A stretch of 64,000 nt of DNA from Aliiroseovarius sp. GTDB taxonomy: Bacteria; Pseudomonadota; Alphaproteobacteria; Rhodobacterales; Rhodobacteraceae. Within the stretch, counting starts at the first letter, position 1, and every line of letters begins with the position of its first letter. Shown here one piece after another: positions 8,566-17,205 of the stretch. The stretch covers positions 1 through 64,000 of the forward strand of contig NZ_JASBTN010000038.1 of assembly GCF_030148435.1 (NCBI RefSeq), in the 5' to 3' direction. Under the pieces are notes generated by a model, which was not told the origin of the DNA, did no database searches, and saw only the letters and a list, made by a program, of their open reading frames with translations. A program made the position numbers and the translations under genes.

Positions 8566-8603
8566 CTGGCAATACATAAACGCATTCGCATATGTATTGC
8601 CAG
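8566..8603. promoter_or_regulatory. Perfect 13-bp-arm palindrome upstream of the MBL gene, probable operator
   Basis: The arms CTGGCAATACATA (8566-8578) and TATGTATTGCCAG (8591-8603) are exact reverse complements separated by 12 bases. It fills most of the 76-bp interval between rpe and the MBL gene and ends 20 bases before the MBL start. There is no T-tract on either side, so a terminator is unlikely. A dimeric repressor site, or a hairpin in the 5' leader, are the two readings. Confidence 0.6.
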
Positions 8604-8622
8604 TGAGTCGTGAGGCGGAGGA

Positions 8623-9315
8623 TTACGCCTGTGAGGTGGCGGCTGCGTCGCGCAGGGCGCGGATGTTTTCGCCGTAGACCTCGGGCGTGTCGACCGAGCC
8701 GCCCCTGAACACGGCCGAGCCCGCGACGAAACAGTCGGCGCCTGCCGCAACCAGCGGGCCGATGGTGGCCGGGTCCACCCCGCCATCCACCTGGATGTGG
8801 ATGTCACGATCGCCGATCATCTCGCGCACCTGGCGTACCTTATCGACACTGGAGGGGATGAACTTCTGCCCGCCGAAGCCGGGGTTCACACTCATCACCA
8901 GCACCATGTCGCAGAGGTCCAGCAGGTGTTCGATCACGCTGGCAGGCGTGCCGGGGTTCAGGCTGATACCCGCCTTGGCGCCGGTTGCCCTAATCGCCTG
9001 CAGCGTGCGGTGCGGGTGCGGGCCGGCTTCGTAATGGGCGACGATCATGTCGGCGCCGGCATCGGCATAGGCCTGGATGTACGGGTCCACCGGCGCGATC
9101 ATCAGGTGCACGTCCATGAAGGTTTTGACATGCGGGCGGAAGGCTTTCACGGCGGGCGGGCCGAAGGTCAGGTTCGGCACGAAATGGCCGTCCATCACGT
9201 CCACGTGGACCCAGTCGGCGCCCTGGTCCTCGATGGCGCGGATTTCCTGGCCGAAGTTGGCGAAGTCGGCGGAAAGGATCGACGGGGCGATCTTGATAGA
9301 ACGATCGAAGGTCAT
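8623..9315 (-). CDS. rpe: Ribulose-phosphate 3-epimerase
   Basis: Rpe interconverts ribulose 5-phosphate and xylulose 5-phosphate in the pentose phosphate and Calvin cycles. The 230-residue TIM barrel has all signature elements: [12 protein letters not shown] at the N-terminus, the catalytic [12 protein letters not shown], the [10 protein letters not shown] loop with the metal/phosphate site, and [11 protein letters not shown] with the second catalytic Asp. It is encoded just upstream of the MBL-thioredoxin-gph unit. Linkage of rpe and gph is common because both act in pentose phosphate and glycolate handling, though here two unrelated genes lie between them. Confidence 0.97.
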   Translation of the reverse strand: MTFDRSIKIAPSILSADFANFGQEIRAIEDQGADWVHVDVMDGHFVPNLTFGPPAVKAFRPHVKTFMDVHLMIAPVDPYIQAYADAGADMIVAHYEAGPHPHRTLQAIRATGAKAGISLNPGTPASVIEHLLDLCDMVLVMSVNPGFGGQKFIPSSVDKVRQVREMIGDRDIHIQVDGGVDPATIGPLVAAGADCFVAGSAVFRGGSVDTPEVYGENIRALRDAAATSQA

Positions 9316-9430
9316 GTCAGGGCTCCGGGAGTGGCTGTTCGCGCGCCTCTTATCACGGGGCGGCAGGGATGCGAAGGGGCGGGTTCATCCTGCTTTTTGT
9401 TTTCGGCTCATTCGCCAGGCGGGTGGGGTT

Positions 9431-9480
9431 GAGGGGCCAGCCCCTCAAACTCCCCGGGATATTTATGGAAGATGAAAGGG
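9431..9480. repeat. Dispersed intergenic repeat, copy 1 (GGGATATTT type)
   Basis: The 50-bp element begins with a palindrome (TTGAGGGGC / GCCCCTCAA) and continues with CTCCCCGGGATATTTATGG. It is nearly identical to 35293-35340, 26 kb away, and shares the GGGATATTT core with a rearranged relative near 43615-43640. It lies in the gene-free stretch between the 3' end of dnaE2 and rpe. Confidence 0.75.
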
Positions 9481-9483
9481 TCA

Positions 9484-9611
9484 GGGGGTGGCCAGGGTGC
9501 CGAGGTTGGCCCAGGTGATGTGGCGGGAGAGGGCTTTCCGGACCAAGATATTGTCGTCATATGCCGGGCGATGGCCGGGTTGTCTTCGGGGGAGGCGGCG
9601 CGGATCTTCAT
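9484..9611 (-). pseudogene. Possible remnant of a small gene with a frameshift
   Basis: On the minus strand an ATG at 9611 reads MKIRAASPEDNPAIAR, a start reminiscent of GNAT acetyltransferases, and then loses protein-like character. The frame one step over reads AYDDNILVRKALSRHITWAN and then stops. Adding one base at the junction (about 9565) would join both into a protein of some 43 residues. This may be a decayed gene or debris from the event that shortened dnaE2. No family is assigned. Confidence 0.25.
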
Positions 9612-9620
9612 GTCCCCGGC

Positions 9621-12536
9621 CTAGCCTGCCCGTTTGTGCGGGGCAAGCGGGGTGAGCCTGGGACGCAGGAGCGCCATCGGGTGGGCGCGCAGGGAAAGAC
9701 GCAGGGCGATGTAATCCTCGACCACCTCTTCGCCCAGGCTCATCCCGGGCAGGGTGACGGGGGCTTCGTATATGGCCTCGCCATCCATGTCGCCAGCAAA
9801 GAGCGGCAGGGGCTTGTCCGCGGTGATCGCCTTGGCCGCCCAGAGCGCCTGGCGGCGGGGAAGGCCGAGGGCGGCAAAAGCATCCGCCTCGGCCAGTTTC
9901 ACGATCAGCTTGGGCGGTGTGCCCGCGCGGCGCCAGATGTCCTCGACCGCGCGGTAGCCATTGCCGCGCGCGGCGGTGAGCCAGCCGGCCTCCTCCTCGC
10001 CGAAGCCCTTGATCTGGCGAAAACCCAGGCGCAGGGCCAGCCCGCCCTGGCCGTCGGGTTCCATCGTATTGTCCCAGAAGCTCGCGTTCACGCAGACCGG
10101 GCGCACCTCGACCCCATGTTCACGCGCATCGCGCACGATCTGGGCGGGGGCGTAGAAGCCCATCGGCTGTGAGTTCAGAAGCGCACAGGCGAAGATGCCC
10201 GGGTGGTGGCGTTTCAGCCAGGAGGAGGCATAGACCAGAAGCGCGAAAGACGCCGCGTGGCTTTCGGGAAAGCCGTAGCTGCCGAAGCCTTCGATCTGCG
10301 AGAAGCAACGCTCGGCAAAATCGCGGTCGTAGCCATTGTCCAGCATGCCCTTGACAAAACGGCTGTGAAAATCGCTGACGGACCCATGTTTCTTGAAGGT
10401 GGCCAGAGAGCGGCGCAGGCGATCCGCCTCGTCGGGCGTAAAGCCCGCGCCGATGATGGCAATCTGCATCGCCTGTTCCTGAAACAGCGGCACGCCCAGG
10501 GTCTTGCCCAGCACTTCGCCCAGCGCGTCCGAGGGGAAGGTGACGGCCTCTTCGCCGTTTCGCCGCCGGATGAAGGGATGCACCATGTCGCCCTGGATCG
10601 GGCCGGGGCGGATGATCGCAACCTGAATCACCAGGTCATAGAAGCTGCGCGGTTTCATGCGCGGCAGGAAGTTCATCTGCGCGCGGCTTTCGACCTGGAA
10701 GACCCCCAGGCTGTCGGCGCGGCAGAGCATGTCATAGACGCGGGGGTCTTCGGCGGGAATGGACGCCAGCGTATGGTCAATCTGCAGGTGTTGGTCCAGA
10801 AGCCCCAGCGCCTTGCGGATACAGGTCAGCATGCCCAGGGCCAGCACATCGACCTTGAGGATGCCGAGCGCGTCAATGTCATCCTTGTCCCAGCAGATGA
10901 CCGTGCGGTCCTCCATCGTGGCGTTCTCGACCGGCACCAGTTCATCGAGCCGCCCCTCGGTCATGATGAAGCCGCCGACATGTTGGGACAGGTGGCGGGG
11001 GAAGCCCTGAATCTCGTCGCAGAGTTCCAGCACCTGGGCCAGGCGGCGGTCGCGCGGGTCGAGCCCGATCTCGCGCAGCCGCTCGTCGCGCAACCCGCCA
11101 CCACCCCAGCCCCAGACCTGGCTGGACATGGCGGATATGGTATCCTCGGACAGACCCATGGCGTGGCCGACCTCGCGGATGGCGCGTTTGCCGCGATAAT
11201 GGATCACCGTGGCGCAGAGGCCCGCGCGGTGGCGGCCGTAGCGATCATAGATATGCTGGATCACCTCCTCGCGTCGCTCATGTTCGAAATCGACGTCGAT
11301 GTCGGGCGGTTCATCGCGCGCCTCGGATACGAAACGTTCAAAGACCATCGTGCCGATCTCCGGGCTGACCGAGGTCACGCCAAGCGCGTAGCAGGTCACT
11401 GAATTGGCCGCCGAGCCGCGCCCCTGGCAGAGGATGCCCTGGTCCCGCGCGAAGGCGACCACATCGCGCACGGTCAGGAAATAGGGCTCGTATTTCAGCT
11501 TGGCGATGAGGGTGAGTTCGTGCGCCATGAGGCGGGAGACGCGGGGCGGGATGCCCTCGGGGTAACGGTCCGCCAGCCCTTCGTGGGCGAGGCGTGACAG
11601 CCGGTCGGTGGGGCTTTCGCCCTCGGCGATCTCGGACGGGTATTCATAGCGCAGTTCGTCGAGGGAGAAGGCGCAGCGCGTAGCGATCTCTCCGGTGCGG
11701 TCGAGCGCCCCTTCGTGCCCGGTAAAAAGGCGGCGCATCTCGGGTTCCGAGCGCAGGCGCTGTTCGGCATTGGGTTGGGCGCGACGGCCAAGGGCATCGA
11801 CGCGCACGCCCTCGCGGATGGCGGTCAGCACATCCAGCATACGGCGGCGTCTGGAGTGGTGCATGAGCGGTGCGGCGCTGGCCACGGTAGGGAGGTTCAG
11901 GCGACGGGCCAGCGCTGTGAGTGTGTCGAAGCGCGCACCGTCCTGGCCGTCGTAGCGCGGGGCAAGGACAAGGTGGACCTGCGAGGGGAAGCGGCGCGTC
12001 AGCCGCCCCGCCTGCGTCACCCACCCCTCCGCGCCGCCATCCGGCCCTGGCGTTCCGGGCGCCGGGTGCAGGAGCAGTTCGCAGCCCGTGCCCCATTCCA
12101 GCAGATCTTCCATGCGCAACAGGCAGTCACCCTTGGGCGCGCGCCGCCGCCCCAACGTCAGCAGGCGACAAAGCCGCCCCCAGGCTGCCCGGTCGCGGGG
12201 CAGCAGGGTCACGGAAAACCCGTCCGCCAGCACGATGCGCGCACCGGGGACCAGGCGCGGCACGGTAAAGATATCGGCCGAGGGCGGGGGGGGAATATGC
12301 GCGGGGCGGGGCGGGCCGATCAGCCCGTGTTCGGCGTCGAACGCCTGCCGCAGCCGCACCTGCCGCGCCACCTCGCGGCATTCCACATGGGCGCGCACGA
12401 TGCCCGCGACCGAGTTCACATCGGCGATCGCCAGCGCCTGCATGCCCATGGTGGCGGCCCGGCGCACGTAGTCTTCCGGGTGGGAGCCGCCGGTGAGAAA
12501 GGTAAAGTTCGATGTGATCGACAGTTCGGCAAACAT
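9621..12536 (-). CDS. dnaE2: Error-prone DNA polymerase DnaE2, lacking its C-terminal domain
   Basis: DnaE2 is a C-family polymerase for translesion, mutagenic DNA synthesis, normally working with ImuA/ImuB. The N-terminal PHP domain begins LSITSNFTFLTGGSHPEDYV. Polymerase motifs are intact: CQGRGSAANS, the catalytic PDIDVDFEH (about residue 405) and LKVDVLALGML (about residue 560), then RHLSQHVGGF and the helix-hairpin-helix region. The protein stops at residue 971 after RAHPMALLRPRLTPLAPHKRAG, where family members usually continue for about 100 residues with an OB-fold domain. No such sequence is visible downstream in any frame. No imuA or imuB is adjacent. A LexA-like box precedes the start. 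Confidence 0.92.
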   Translation of the reverse strand: MFAELSITSNFTFLTGGSHPEDYVRRAATMGMQALAIADVNSVAGIVRAHVECREVARQVRLRQAFDAEHGLIGPPRPAHIPPPPSADIFTVPRLVPGARIVLADGFSVTLLPRDRAAWGRLCRLLTLGRRRAPKGDCLLRMEDLLEWGTGCELLLHPAPGTPGPDGGAEGWVTQAGRLTRRFPSQVHLVLAPRYDGQDGARFDTLTALARRLNLPTVASAAPLMHHSRRRRMLDVLTAIREGVRVDALGRRAQPNAEQRLRSEPEMRRLFTGHEGALDRTGEIATRCAFSLDELRYEYPSEIAEGESPTDRLSRLAHEGLADRYPEGIPPRVSRLMAHELTLIAKLKYEPYFLTVRDVVAFARDQGILCQGRGSAANSVTCYALGVTSVSPEIGTMVFERFVSEARDEPPDIDVDFEHERREEVIQHIYDRYGRHRAGLCATVIHYRGKRAIREVGHAMGLSEDTISAMSSQVWGWGGGGLRDERLREIGLDPRDRRLAQVLELCDEIQGFPRHLSQHVGGFIMTEGRLDELVPVENATMEDRTVICWDKDDIDALGILKVDVLALGMLTCIRKALGLLDQHLQIDHTLASIPAEDPRVYDMLCRADSLGVFQVESRAQMNFLPRMKPRSFYDLVIQVAIIRPGPIQGDMVHPFIRRRNGEEAVTFPSDALGEVLGKTLGVPLFQEQAMQIAIIGAGFTPDEADRLRRSLATFKKHGSVSDFHSRFVKGMLDNGYDRDFAERCFSQIEGFGSYGFPESHAASFALLVYASSWLKRHHPGIFACALLNSQPMGFYAPAQIVRDAREHGVEVRPVCVNASFWDNTMEPDGQGGLALRLGFRQIKGFGEEEAGWLTAARGNGYRAVEDIWRRAGTPPKLIVKLAEADAFAALGLPRRQALWAAKAITADKPLPLFAGDMDGEAIYEAPVTLPGMSLGEEVVEDYIALRLSLRAHPMALLRPRLTPLAPHKRAG

Positions 12537-12546
12537 TCCCCAGTAT

Positions 12547-12561
12547 ATTCACGTTTTGTTC
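12547..12561 (-). promoter_or_regulatory. Candidate LexA (SOS) operator of dnaE2
   Basis: Read on the minus strand the site is GAAC-N7-GAAT, one mismatch from the alphaproteobacterial LexA consensus GAAC-N7-GAAC. It ends 11 bases before the dnaE2 start codon. DnaE2 is an SOS gene in several alphaproteobacteria, which makes the match plausible. Confidence 0.5.
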
Positions 12562-12590
12562 TTGTTGTGGAGTCTCGCGAACCGATCCGA

Positions 12591-13085
12591 TCACAGCCGG
12601 TCGCGGAAGGCCTCGACCACCTGGGCATAGATCTCGCGTTTGAAGGGCACGATATTGGCGACCAGCCGGTCGGGTTCCAGCCAGCGCCACTCGGAGAATT
12701 CCGGGTGGTGGGTGGCGATGTTCACATCCGCATCCGTGCCCTTGAAGCGCAGCAGGAACCAAAGCTGTTTCTGACCGCGAAATCGCCCCTTCCAGATCTT
12801 CGGCACGATGTCATGGGGCAGGTCATAGGGCAGCCAGTCCTCGGTCTGTGCCTCGACCTCGACAAGGTCGGCGGGTACGCCGGTTTCTTCCCAGAGCTCG
12901 CGCAGGGCCGCCTCGCGCGGGTCTTCACCCTCGTCCACCCCGCCCTGGGGCATCTGCCAGGCCGCCGCCGTGCCCAGTTTCGGCGCGTCGATGCGCTGGC
13001 CGACAAAGACCCGCCCGTCCGCATGGGCCAGCATGATGCCCACGCAGGGGCGATAGGGGAGCTTGGCAATCTCGTCAGGTGTCAT
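12591..13085 (-). CDS. rppH: RNA pyrophosphohydrolase (Nudix)
   Basis: RppH removes pyrophosphate from the 5' end of transcripts and so starts mRNA decay; it also acts on dinucleoside polyphosphates. The Nudix box is [20 protein letters not shown], with surrounding WQMPQGG and the RppH-typical [19 protein letters not shown] and W-rich C-terminus. An ATG at 13100 is possible, but the one at 13085 (164 residues) has GGAGGC at an ideal distance and is preferred. The gene lies upstream of dnaE2 on the same strand with a separate promoter region between them. Confidence 0.95.
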   Translation of the reverse strand: MTPDEIAKLPYRPCVGIMLAHADGRVFVGQRIDAPKLGTAAAWQMPQGGVDEGEDPREAALRELWEETGVPADLVEVEAQTEDWLPYDLPHDIVPKIWKGRFRGQKQLWFLLRFKGTDADVNIATHHPEFSEWRWLEPDRLVANIVPFKREIYAQVVEAFRDRL

Positions 13086-13307
13086 TTGGGCCTCCGTCAT
13101 GTCGCCAATTTACGGATTCTGCGCGGCAGCACCAGAGGCGAGTTCGGCTGAATGACCACCCTGCGCCGGACATCCGCGCCTTCAGGATCAGCGCCGTGGC
13201 GGTCGCGCTCTGCCTGCTCCCCGCACCGGGGGGGTCATTTGCCGCATGCCGGGGCTTGCAGGTGGCTTCCGAATGACCGACCCTGCCGCTGCAGAGGGAG
13301 GAGCATC

Positions 13308-13715
13308 ATGCAAAAACTGAAAACATCCGCCGCCGATCTGGTTGCCGCCTCGCGCGGGCGCATCGAAGAGATCGAGACCCGCGACCTGATCAACATGATG
13401 CATGACCCCGACGTGGTCATCGTCGACCTGCGGGACATTCGCGAGCGTCAGCGCTCCGGCTTCATCCCGGGGGCCTTTCACTGTCCGCGCGGCATGGTCG
13501 AGTTCTGGATCGACCCGGAAAGCCCCTATTTCAAGGAGGTCTTCGGCCAGGAGGGCAAGCGCTATGTCTTTCACTGTGCGTCCGGCTGGCGTTCGGCCAT
13601 CACCGTGGCGCAGCTCAACGACATGGGCTTTCCCTGTGCCCACCTGCGCGAGGGGTTCTCGACCTGGGAGGCCCAGGGGGGACCGGTGGAGCGTTCGGAC
13701 CTGGACTGGGAGTAA
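13308..13715 (+). CDS. Rhodanese-like domain protein
   Basis: A 135-residue single rhodanese domain. The fold starts with VIVDLRDIRERQRSGFIPGA and contains the loop FHCASGWRS, where the cysteine of HCASGWRS is the predicted persulfide-carrying residue; the end, LREGFSTWEAQGGPV, is typical. No signal peptide is present, so it should be cytoplasmic. The start at 13308 has a strong GAGGGAGGAG site; the longer open frame before it has no coding character. The substrate, if any, is unknown; such proteins transfer sulfur or act as sulfide or thiosulfate sensors. Confidence 0.88.
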   Translation: MQKLKTSAADLVAASRGRIEEIETRDLINMMHDPDVVIVDLRDIRERQRSGFIPGAFHCPRGMVEFWIDPESPYFKEVFGQEGKRYVFHCASGWRSAITVAQLNDMGFPCAHLREGFSTWEAQGGPVERSDLDWE

Positions 13716-13734
13716 ATCCTAGGCCTGCCGGCGT

Positions 13735-14874
13735 TCAGCCCCCCTGTGCGATCTCCCGCAGGCGGTCCAGTACGCAGATGCCGGGGAAGCCGTCGGCAAA
13801 GGCGCCCTGGGACTTCTGAAAGGCCCGGATGGCGCTGGCCGTGTTCGGCCCCATCAGCCCGTCGATGCCCCGGGTGTCCAGACCCATGTTGGTCAGGCGC
13901 ATCTGCACCTCGCGCAGCTCCTCGCGGCTCAGCACGCGCTGGCCTTCCGGAAAGCCGCGCAGGAAAGGTTTCCCACCGGCAAACCGGTCCGCAAGGTGGC
14001 CTATTGCCATGGCGTAGGTCTCGGCCCGGTTGTAGCGCAGGATGACGTGGAAATTGCGGAACACCATCAGCGCCGCGCCGCGCGCGCCGGCGGGCAGCAG
14101 GATCGAGGCCGCGCCATATTCCGCGATCGGCATCTGGCGCGCATGGGTCACTCCCAACGCGGTCCACTCCGCCACGCTCTTGTTGCGCCCCAGTCCGGTC
14201 AGGGAATGATCGAACCCGTCGGGCAGGGTGACTTCGACCCCCCAGGGCTGGCCCAGACGCCAACCGTGCTTCGAGACATAATGCGCGATCGAGGCCAGCG
14301 CGTCGCTGGGATCCTCGCCCCAGATGTCGCGCCGCCCGTCGCCATCGAAATCCACGGCGAAATCCTGGAAACTCGTTGGCAGGAACTGCCCGTGCCCCAT
14401 CGCACCCGCCCAGGAGCCGACCATATGATCGGGCTGCGCCTCGCCCATCTGCACGATACGCAACGCGGCAATCAGCTCTTCCTCGAAGAAGGCGCGCCGC
14501 CGCCCGCCATGGGCCAGCGTGGCCAGGGCAGGGATCACCGCGAAAGCGCCCAGATTGGCACCAAACCCGGTTTCGAGCCCCCAAAAGGACATGACCACCA
14601 CGGCCTCGACGCCAAATTCGGCCTCTATCCCATTCAGCAGCGTACGGTTCTGACGCATCTTCAGGCGGCCGTTGCGAATGCGTTCCTCGGATACGGTGAT
14701 GTCCAGGTAGTCGCGTACCGATAGCCGGAACTCCGGCTGCCGCACCTGCTTCTCGATCACGTCGGGCAGCGGCTGCACCGCGCTCATCACCCTGTCAAAC
14801 ACGCTTCCACGAATCTGACGCTCCAGCGCGCGTTCCCGCAGCCCTGTCAGCCAGGTATCGAAATCGTCATTCAC
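13735..14874 (-). CDS. Lytic murein transglycosylase, MltB type, with peptidoglycan-binding domain
   Basis: The 379-residue protein matches the MltB_2 family of lytic transglycosylases, which cleave the glycan strand of peptidoglycan. The catalytic glutamate lies in FWGLETGFGANLG, followed by ATLAHGGRRRAFFEEEL and the family motifs GSWAGAMGHGQFLPTSF and DFDGDGRRDIW. The C-terminal 60 residues are a PG_binding_1 domain (GLDTRGIDGLMGPNTASAIR). I do not see a good signal peptide at the annotated start, so export needs an unrecognised signal or another start. It is the last gene of the dapE-rnr series. Confidence 0.9.
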   Translation of the reverse strand: MNDDFDTWLTGLRERALERQIRGSVFDRVMSAVQPLPDVIEKQVRQPEFRLSVRDYLDITVSEERIRNGRLKMRQNRTLLNGIEAEFGVEAVVVMSFWGLETGFGANLGAFAVIPALATLAHGGRRRAFFEEELIAALRIVQMGEAQPDHMVGSWAGAMGHGQFLPTSFQDFAVDFDGDGRRDIWGEDPSDALASIAHYVSKHGWRLGQPWGVEVTLPDGFDHSLTGLGRNKSVAEWTALGVTHARQMPIAEYGAASILLPAGARGAALMVFRNFHVILRYNRAETYAMAIGHLADRFAGGKPFLRGFPEGQRVLSREELREVQMRLTNMGLDTRGIDGLMGPNTASAIRAFQKSQGAFADGFPGICVLDRLREIAQGG

Positions 14875-14918
14875 CTTTGTCCCCGTTGGCCTGTTTTCGA
14901 CGTTTGGGCAAACTTACC

Positions 14919-17174
14919 CTAACGGCGGGTGCGGGACACCTTTTTCTTTACCTTGGCCGCCTTGTGCCGGGCGCGCTGGGCTTTTCGCTGGGCGGATCGT
15001 CCCGGTTTTCCGCGCCCCGGCTGGGGTAGGGCGCGCCCCTCAACCTCCAGCAATTCCAACATCAATCCGCCTGTCACGGGGATCGCTTCGGACAGGCGAA
15101 CAGTCACCCGCTGGCCGATCCCCAGAACCAGGCGGGACTTTTCCCCGGTCAGGGTCTGTTCGTCGCGATCATAGAGATAATACTCTGCGCCGATGGAACT
15201 GACGGGAATCAGACCATCCGCGCCCGTATCGTCCAGCTTGACGAAAGCGCCAAAGCGCTGGATGCCGTTGATCCGTCCGGTGAACTCGTTGCCGACCCGT
15301 TCGGACAGGTAGGCGGCCAGGTAGCGGTCCGTGGTGTCGCGTTCGGCCATCATCGAGCGACGCTCGGTGTCCGAGATATGCTGCGCCGTTGCCTCCAGCC
15401 GGTCGATATCGGCGGGGGACAGGCCATCGTCGCCCCAGCCGTGGCCAGAGATCAGTGCGCGGTGCACGACAAGGTCCGAATAGCGCCGGATCGGGCTGGT
15501 GAAATGGGCGTAGTTCCTCAGCGCCAGACCGAAGTGGCCGAAGTTTTTCGGCGTGTAATAGGCCTGGGTCATGGACCTGAGCGTGGTGATATTCATCAGT
15601 TCGTCGAACTCGGTGCCTTCGGCCTGGCCCAGCAGGCTGTTCAGGTGGCGGGTCTGCAGCACCTGCCCCTTGGCCAGCGTGAACCCCGAGGCCTGTGCCA
15701 CCTCGCGCAGCGCGTCCAGCTTCTCGGGGCTGGGTTCCTCGTGCACGCGGTACAGAAGCGGGCGGCCAAGGCGGTTCAGCTCCTCGGCGGCGGCGACATT
15801 GGCGATGATCATGAATTCCTCGATTACCTTGTGGGCGTCGTGGCGCTCATAGAAGTTCACCGATGCGACCTTGCCGTCCTCGCCCAGCACGATCTTGCGT
15901 TCCGGCAGGTCCAGTTCCAGCGGCTGGCGCTGCCTGCGGGCAAACTGAGTCGCTTCCCAGGCGGCAAACAGCGGTTTGATCACCTCGTCGAGCAGCGGCG
16001 CACATTTGGCATTGGGCTTGCCGTCCTGCGCCTCCTGCACCTCGGTGTAGTTCAGCGAGGCATGGGATTTCATCAGTCCGCGGGTAAAGCGGTGGCCGAT
16101 CTTCTCGCCACGTGCATTCAAGACCAGCCGTACCGCCATACAGGCACGCGGCACGCCCTCGTGCAGCGAACACAGGTCGCCCGACAGCCGGTCGGGCAGC
16201 ATCGGCACAACCCGGTCGGGGAAATAGCTCGAATTGCCCCGGTTGCGCGCCTCGCGGTCCAGCGCCGAGTCCGGCGTGACATAGTGCGCCACATCGGCAA
16301 TCGCCACCCAGACGACGAAGCCGCCGGGGTTCTTCGGGTTGTCGTCCGGCCGGGCATGGACCGCGTCGTCATGGTCGCGCGCATCCGCCGGGTCGATCGT
16401 GACCAGGGGCAGGTGGCGCAGATCCTCGCGCGCGCCCAGGGGGGCGGGTTTGGCGGCGTCGGCCTCGGCGATGACCTCGTCGGGGAAGGCGTCGGGAATG
16501 CCGTGCTGGTGGATCGCGATCAGGCTTACCGCCCTGGGCGCGGCCGGGTCTCCCAGTCGCGCGACAATCCGGGCGCGGGGCAGGCCCATGCGGCCTTTCG
16601 GCCCGGCGCGCTGCGCCTCGACCAACTCGCCATCCTTGGCGCCGTTCACATCCGCCGTGCCGACGATCCATTCCTTGTCCGCGCCCTTGTCCACGGGCAC
16701 GATGCGCCCGCCTTCCGCCCCCTTGCGGAACACGCCCAGTACGCGCTGGGGATTGGTGCCGATGCGGCGGATCAGGCGGCCTTCGTACTGGTGATCCTCA
16801 TCCTTCACTTCGGTCAGGCGGGCAAGGATGCGGTCATCCTGTTTCAGCGCCGGGTCGCCGGATTTCTGGACCAGGAGGATGCGGGGTTCCTCGCCCTCCC
16901 CCTGCCATTCCAGCGGGCGGGCAAACAGGTCGCCGTCCGCGTCCGGAGCCAGCACCTGAGCCACCGCGACAGGGGGCAGCTTGTCCGGGTCGCGATAGGT
17001 TTTCTTGCGCTTCTGCAGGTGGCCATCGGCCTCCAGCTCGCGCAGGACGCGTTTCAGGTCGATGCGATCGCCGCCTCTGATTCCGAAGGCGCGCGCGATG
17101 TCGCGTTTCGAGGTCTGGGTCGGGTTGTCGGAAATCCACTGCAGGATTTCGTCCTTGGAAGGAATGCGTGTCAT
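14919..17174 (-). CDS. rnr: Ribonuclease R
   Basis: RNase R is a processive 3'-5' exoribonuclease that can degrade structured RNA and takes part in rRNA quality control. At 751 residues it shows the family order: an N-terminal helix-turn-helix (TSKRDIARAFGIRGGDR), cold-shock domains, the RNB catalytic domain with the metal-binding DPADARDHDDAV and NRGNSSYFPDRVVPMLP, an S1 domain (GRINGIQRFGAFVKLDDTGADG) and a Lys/Arg-rich tail. It is 31 bases downstream of the glycosyltransferase-like gene and probably in one transcript with dapE. Confidence 0.97.
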   Translation of the reverse strand: MTRIPSKDEILQWISDNPTQTSKRDIARAFGIRGGDRIDLKRVLRELEADGHLQKRKKTYRDPDKLPPVAVAQVLAPDADGDLFARPLEWQGEGEEPRILLVQKSGDPALKQDDRILARLTEVKDEDHQYEGRLIRRIGTNPQRVLGVFRKGAEGGRIVPVDKGADKEWIVGTADVNGAKDGELVEAQRAGPKGRMGLPRARIVARLGDPAAPRAVSLIAIHQHGIPDAFPDEVIAEADAAKPAPLGAREDLRHLPLVTIDPADARDHDDAVHARPDDNPKNPGGFVVWVAIADVAHYVTPDSALDREARNRGNSSYFPDRVVPMLPDRLSGDLCSLHEGVPRACMAVRLVLNARGEKIGHRFTRGLMKSHASLNYTEVQEAQDGKPNAKCAPLLDEVIKPLFAAWEATQFARRQRQPLELDLPERKIVLGEDGKVASVNFYERHDAHKVIEEFMIIANVAAAEELNRLGRPLLYRVHEEPSPEKLDALREVAQASGFTLAKGQVLQTRHLNSLLGQAEGTEFDELMNITTLRSMTQAYYTPKNFGHFGLALRNYAHFTSPIRRYSDLVVHRALISGHGWGDDGLSPADIDRLEATAQHISDTERRSMMAERDTTDRYLAAYLSERVGNEFTGRINGIQRFGAFVKLDDTGADGLIPVSSIGAEYYLYDRDEQTLTGEKSRLVLGIGQRVTVRLSEAIPVTGGLMLELLEVEGRALPQPGRGKPGRSAQRKAQRARHKAAKVKKKVSRTRR

Positions 17175-17205
17175 GGATGTTGCCTAGCATGTGAAACCGG
17201 AGGGG

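Noticed and set aside
9408-9611. 67-residue intact minus-strand frame downstream of dnaE2
   Set aside because: Only its first 16 codons look like protein; the rest runs through a dispersed repeat, so it was treated as a remnant, not an intact gene.
13079-13276. 65-residue frame between rppH and the rhodanese gene with a hydrophobic stretch
   Set aside because: The hydrophobic part is not at the N-terminus, the start overlaps the rppH start region, and there is no clear ribosome site.
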